The position numbers and the translations under genes are program-made. 35,233 bases of DNA, taken from positions 1 through 35,233 of the forward strand of contig JAEWCM010000202.1 of NCBI GenBank assembly GCA_023390635.1. Direction: 5' to 3'. Positions 31,702-35,233 of the stretch are shown piece by piece; the first letter of the stretch is position 1; every line of letters starts with the position of its first letter. The notes beneath the pieces are model-generated. The model searched no databases and was not told where the DNA came from. It saw nothing but the letters and a program-made list of their open reading frames with translations. Source of the DNA: Bacillota bacterium. GTDB lineage: Bacteria; Bacillota; Desulfitobacteriia; Desulfitobacteriales; Desulfitobacteriaceae.

Positions 31702-32907
31702 ATGTGGCGCTTGTTGAAAAATGCTCGGATTTTCACCCCTGAACCCATCCGTGAGAAGGATATTTTACTGATGGGGGGAAAGATTGCCGCAGTTGGCGAT
31801 AACCTGGCCATTCCTGATTTCGGCGAAGGCGAGGAATTGGATTTAGAGGGGACTATCGTAGTCCCCGGCTTTATTGATGCTCATGTGCATATCTGCGGCG
31901 GAGGAGGTGAGGATGGACCAACCTCCAGGACCCCTGAAATCCAACTCACTCAATTGACAGGAGCAGGAATCACTACAGTGGTTGGATTATTGGGAACAGA
32001 TACTGTATCCCGGTCCATGAGAGAATTGTTTGTAAAGGCCAGAGCGTTAGAATTTGAAGGGCTCACGACCTATATTTACAGCGGTGGATATCAGCTGCCT
32101 ATTCGTACTTTGACTGAAGGGGTGAGGGAAGATCTTGTTTTAATCGATAAGGTCATCGGTGCAGGGGAAATCGCAATTTCCGATCACCGTTCCGCCCAAC
32201 CTCAGTTGGCAGAGTTAGAGCGTCTGGCGGCGGAAGTAAGGGCCGGCGGAATGCTGGGGAAGAAAGCAGGTATTATCCATTTACATATGGGAGAGGGAAA
32301 GAGAGGACTAGGGACAATATGGGATATATTGGACCAGACGGAGATCCCGATTACCCAATTCGTTCCGACTCATATGAACCGAACCCCAAATTTACTTGAA
32401 GAAGGGATGAAATTCCTGCAGGCAGGGGGACAGATCGATCTTACCGCCGGATGTGAGGATTTTGCTGAAGAATTGCAGGTTCCCGCTGTGCTGTCTCAAT
32501 TGGCTAAAGCCAATCTTTTGCATGGTCATGTCACAGTCAGTTCCGATGCCAACGGAAGTATGCCCCAGTTTAATGAAAAGGGACAGCTTATCGGGATGGG
32601 GGTAGGTTCGGCGAATGTATTATGGAAGGACATCCGGGAAGCTGTTCTGAACTATCACCTCCCTTTGGAAACGGCCTTACAGACAATTACGGAAAATGCA
32701 GCCAGAGTTTTGAAATTGTCTAACAAAGGAAGCATCGAAACGGGAAAGGATGCCGACCTTGTGGTTCTGGACAGGGATTATCAGATCTGTCATGTATGGG
32801 CTAAGGGACAATGGATGGTCAAGGAAGGAAAACCTATCGTTTGGGGGACATACGAGAAAGATAAACAAGGAGAGGACTTGGGCCAAAGAGACGGAAGATC
32901 GATTTGA
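31699..32907 (+). CDS. iadA: Isoaspartyl dipeptidase (beta-aspartyl-peptidase, IadA type)
   Basis: IadA hydrolyses beta-aspartyl dipeptides left from damaged proteins; it belongs to the amidohydrolase superfamily. The 402-residue protein has the first metal pair in FIDAHVHICGGGGEDGP (H62, H64). It keeps the later histidines in HLHMGEG and PTHMNR and the catalytic aspartate in SSDANGS. At the bridging position, E. coli IadA has a carboxylated lysine (VKCAISDHRS); this protein reads GEIAISDHRS, placing Glu157 there. The ribosome site AAAGGAGA precedes two adjacent ATGs (31699, 31702). Confidence 0.93.
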   Translation: MMWRLLKNARIFTPEPIREKDILLMGGKIAAVGDNLAIPDFGEGEELDLEGTIVVPGFIDAHVHICGGGGEDGPTSRTPEIQLTQLTGAGITTVVGLLGTDTVSRSMRELFVKARALEFEGLTTYIYSGGYQLPIRTLTEGVREDLVLIDKVIGAGEIAISDHRSAQPQLAELERLAAEVRAGGMLGKKAGIIHLHMGEGKRGLGTIWDILDQTEIPITQFVPTHMNRTPNLLEEGMKFLQAGGQIDLTAGCEDFAEELQVPAVLSQLAKANLLHGHVTVSSDANGSMPQFNEKGQLIGMGVGSANVLWKDIREAVLNYHLPLETALQTITENAARVLKLSNKGSIETGKDADLVVLDRDYQICHVWAKGQWMVKEGKPIVWGTYEKDKQGEDLGQRDGRSI

Positions 32908-32918
32908 ATGAAATCTGT

Positions 32919-32961
32919 TTCAAACTAAAGTAAAAAGAAAATAGTTTGAATATAGTTTATT
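32919..32961 (+). terminator. Probable terminator after iadA
   Basis: TTCAAACTA (32919-32927) pairs perfectly with TAGTTTGAA (32942-32950), followed by TATAGTTTATT. The stem is AT-rich and the loop long, so efficiency is uncertain. A second small stem AAAAGG/CCTTTT sits at 33031-33049. Confidence 0.5.
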
Positions 32962-33078
32962 ATCATAGATGCTCATAATCATCAGCTTCAGAGACGGCAT
33001 AAAAACTCCATCAGCTATGTTATTGCAAGCAAAAGGTCAAGAGCCTTTTCTTAATAACGATTCAAGGGGGAGATTGTC

Positions 33079-35100
33079 TTGAAGACTTATGACACGGAGA
33101 ACATCCGTAATGTTTGCCTCATTGGGCATAGCGGTGCGGGAAAGACCTCATTATCTGAAGTTTTCCTTTTTAACTCCGGAGCAATTAATCGGATCGGAAA
33201 GATTTCCGAAGGGAATACTGTTTCAGACAGTTTGCCGGAAGAAATCAGGCACCATGTCTCTATCAGCAGCAGCTTATTACCCATCGAGCAGGGAAAATAC
33301 AAAGTGAATGTCCTCGATACTCCCGGATATTCTGACTTTATAGGCGAAGTGACCGGTGTCATTCGGGTAGTGGAGAGTGCTGTGCTGGTACTGTGCGGAG
33401 TAAGCGGAGTAGAAGTCCAGGCAGAAATTGTCTGGGAGATGCTTGAAGAGCAGAAACTGCCGCGTACGGTCTTTATCAATAAACTGGATCGGGAAAATGC
33501 CGGATCTGATAAAGTATTTGCCCAGTTAAAATCCTTGTACCCTGAACATCATTTTGTCCAGCTTCACATTCCCATAGGAACGGAAAGTAACTTTGTGGGA
33601 ATTGTGGATGTGCTTTCCCGTCAAGCCTATTATTATGCTAAGGATGGAAGCGGTAAATGCAGCATAAAGGAAATACCTGCGGAGCTTCAGGATGAGGTAG
33701 AACTGATCCGGGAAGGCCTTGCTGAAATGGTAGCTGAAGCTGATGATGAAATATTAATGAATTACTTGGAAGGGATTCCCCTGACGGATGAAGAATTGAC
33801 CAGGGCCTTTCATCTGGCTTATGCTCAAAACCTGATTACTCCCGTACTGTGCGGATCGGCCTTTAAAAATATCGCAGTCACGGCCTTATTCGATTTTCTG
33901 AGAGATCATGCACCTTCTCCCTCTGTCCATCCTGAAAAAGCGGCTTTGGTGTTTAAGACCTTAGCTGATCCTTATGTGGGAAAGATGAATTTTTTCCGGG
34001 TCTACGGCGGAACCTTCAGCGGTGATAGTTTCGTCTATAATGCCAACCGAGAGATTGAAGAAAAAATGGGACAGCCCTTTTGCCTGCGGGGAAAGATGCA
34101 AATTCCCGTACCTCCCGTGATTGCCGGCGACATGGCTGTAATCGCGAAAGCCCAGGATATCCGTACCGGTGATACGTTATGTAAAAAAGAAAAACCTCTG
34201 ATTTTGCCTGGAATTAAATTTCCTGAGCCTCGCCTGGCTGTGGCCATAGTGCCCAAAAGCAAGGGAGACGAGGATAAACTGGGAAATGCCCTGGTCAGAT
34301 TGTGTGAGGAAGATCTGACGATGAAGATTGAAAAGAATCTGGAAACCAAAGAACTCATTCTGACCGGGATGGGAGAGATGCACTTAGAAATTCTGATGGA
34401 AAAGCTGGCCCGCAAGTTCGGCGTGGCTGTGAATATCCGGCTGCCTCGTGTTCCTTACCGGGAAACTATCCAAAAAACAGTTAAAGTGGAAGGTAAACAT
34501 AAGAAACAAAGCGGAGGACATGGACAGTACGGGCATGTCTGGATCAATATGGAACCTTTGAAAGAGGGGGAGTTTGAATTCGCAGAAGAGGTTTTTGGAG
34601 GCGCGGTACCCCGTCAATACTTTCCCGCTGTTGAGAAAGGCATAAGAGAGGCGATGAACAGCGGAATTCTGGCCGGTTATCCTGTCACTAACATTAAAGT
34701 GGTGCTCTATGACGGTTCATATCACAGTGTGGATTCATCGGAAATGGCCTTTAAACTGGCATCCATTATCGCTTTTCGCAAGGGGGCGGAAGCCGCCAGT
34801 CCGGTATTGCTGGAACCGATGTTGGAAGCGGAGATTCGTGTACCGGAGGTTTTTATGGGTGATGTGATTGGTGACCTGAATAGCAAACGGGGCCGGGTGT
34901 TGGGAATGGAGGCAGAGGGTAGGATGCAGGTGATTAAAGCCTATGTACCCCAGGCGGAAATGCTCCGCTACGCCGTGGATCTTAAATCACTGACCCAGGG
35001 CAGGGGGAGCTTTAAGACCGAATTTTATCAATATGAAGAAATTCCCCCCAGGCTGACAAGCACCATTGTGAATCAATTAAAACAGGTGCAGAATGAATAG
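33079..35100 (+). CDS. Elongation factor G-like GTPase (divergent EF-G paralogue)
   Basis: The 673-residue protein has all EF-G domains in order. G1 is GHSGAGKTS (16-24), G3 DTPGYSDF (80-87), G4 NKLDREN (134-140) and G5 CGSAFKN near 260; then come domain II, and domains III-V with SGGHGQYGHVWI, HSVDSSEMAFK and the C-terminal RGRVLGMEAEGR. It differs from canonical EF-G: GHSGAGKTS instead of AHIDAGKTT, and Tyr84 in place of the catalytic histidine of DTPGH. This is the pattern of the second, EF-G2-like class, for which translocation, ribosome rescue or regulation has been suggested. The start is TTG 33079, six bases after AAGGGGGAG. No rpsL/rpsG/tuf genes are adjacent. Confidence 0.92.
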   Translation: MKTYDTENIRNVCLIGHSGAGKTSLSEVFLFNSGAINRIGKISEGNTVSDSLPEEIRHHVSISSSLLPIEQGKYKVNVLDTPGYSDFIGEVTGVIRVVESAVLVLCGVSGVEVQAEIVWEMLEEQKLPRTVFINKLDRENAGSDKVFAQLKSLYPEHHFVQLHIPIGTESNFVGIVDVLSRQAYYYAKDGSGKCSIKEIPAELQDEVELIREGLAEMVAEADDEILMNYLEGIPLTDEELTRAFHLAYAQNLITPVLCGSAFKNIAVTALFDFLRDHAPSPSVHPEKAALVFKTLADPYVGKMNFFRVYGGTFSGDSFVYNANREIEEKMGQPFCLRGKMQIPVPPVIAGDMAVIAKAQDIRTGDTLCKKEKPLILPGIKFPEPRLAVAIVPKSKGDEDKLGNALVRLCEEDLTMKIEKNLETKELILTGMGEMHLEILMEKLARKFGVAVNIRLPRVPYRETIQKTVKVEGKHKKQSGGHGQYGHVWINMEPLKEGEFEFAEEVFGGAVPRQYFPAVEKGIREAMNSGILAGYPVTNIKVVLYDGSYHSVDSSEMAFKLASIIAFRKGAEAASPVLLEPMLEAEIRVPEVFMGDVIGDLNSKRGRVLGMEAEGRMQVIKAYVPQAEMLRYAVDLKSLTQGRGSFKTEFYQYEEIPPRLTSTIVNQLKQVQNE

Positions 35101-35177
35101 GAAAGAAATGAATTAGTAAGAAATTAATGAGTAAAAAATCATAAAAAAGGAGGCCTCTTTTCACAGCAGTGATATGC

Positions 35178-35233
35178 TACCCCTGTATAGGACATTGAAA
35201 TATAACAAGTCCTATATGGGGGTATTTGTATGT
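35178..35233. other. 16-bp hairpin after the EF-G-like gene, running to the window edge
   Basis: TACCCCTGTATAGGAC (35178-35193) pairs with 35209-35224 along all 16 positions with two G-T pairs, around a 15-base loop; TTTGTATGT follows. It could be the terminator of the EF-G-like gene or an operator for a gene beyond the window. An AAGGAGG at 35148-35154 lies upstream with no convincing start after it. Confidence 0.6.

Noticed and set aside
35174..35233. Start of a new gene at ATG 35174, open to the window end
   Set aside because: Spacing from AAGGAGG is about 19 bases and the frame runs straight through the 16-bp hairpin.

Overview
The window reads as a chromosome segment of a low-to-mid G+C, endospore-forming Firmicute of the class Clostridia. 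The gene styles are those of the Peptococcaceae/Desulfitobacteriaceae, but that assignment is inference from gene content and no 16S or other marker was available. Support for a spore former: a prkA-yhbH-spoVR cluster, an alpha/beta-type small acid-soluble spore protein gene and a SpoVB-type flippase. Strong Shine-Dalgarno sites, several TTG starts and many intrinsic terminators also fit. There is no phage, insertion sequence or CRISPR array; almost all of it is housekeeping chromosome.

Layout. 1-1080: the 3' end of an unidentified gene, overlapped by cobO (corrinoid adenosyltransferase), then a small protein and a terminator. 1240-4307: a secreted protein with three cell-wall-binding type 2 repeats, convergent with a SEC-C zinc-motif protein. 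4460-8878: the sporulation cluster prkA, yhbH, spoVR. 8879-9222: a long gene gap with a terminator followed by a GC-rich, about 200-nt, highly self-complementary element. 9223-13433: trmO, a DedA-family membrane protein, a cyclophilin, then a DnaA-like AAA+ protein immediately upstream of pfkA. 13618-15723: an FtsA-like actin-fold protein with a long repeated C-terminal extension. 15718-16907 (minus): a TauE/SafE permease with a DUF1634 partner. 17156-18645: a frameshifted hemolysin III-type gene, then lgt. 18804-19807 (minus): an FmdE-type protein and a TIGR04086-type membrane protein.

19897-23295: panB, a winged-helix/coiled-coil regulator, a probable 6S RNA whose extended -10 overlaps the regulator's stop codon, a histidine phosphatase and a phospholipase D-like lipoprotein (minus). 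23431-27702: a membrane-anchored M28 metallopeptidase, a Fur-family regulator behind a clear promoter within a long palindrome, and a TPR protein. 27931-31475: folE, surE, ssp (minus), a small membrane protein and spoVB (minus). 31699-35100: an isoaspartyl dipeptidase whose start codon lies in a hairpin, and a divergent EF-G paralogue.

How genes work together. The sporulation genes (prkA, yhbH, spoVR, ssp, spoVB) are scattered in three places. Lgt would lipidate the PLD-like lipoprotein. Most other genes are single-gene or two-gene units separated by hairpins. Three convergent pairs end with stop codons that overlap, abut or lie one base apart, leaving no room for a terminator between them. 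The best candidates for something not already described are the structured element at 8980-9179, the repeated extension on the FtsA-like protein, and the DnaA paralogue next to pfkA.
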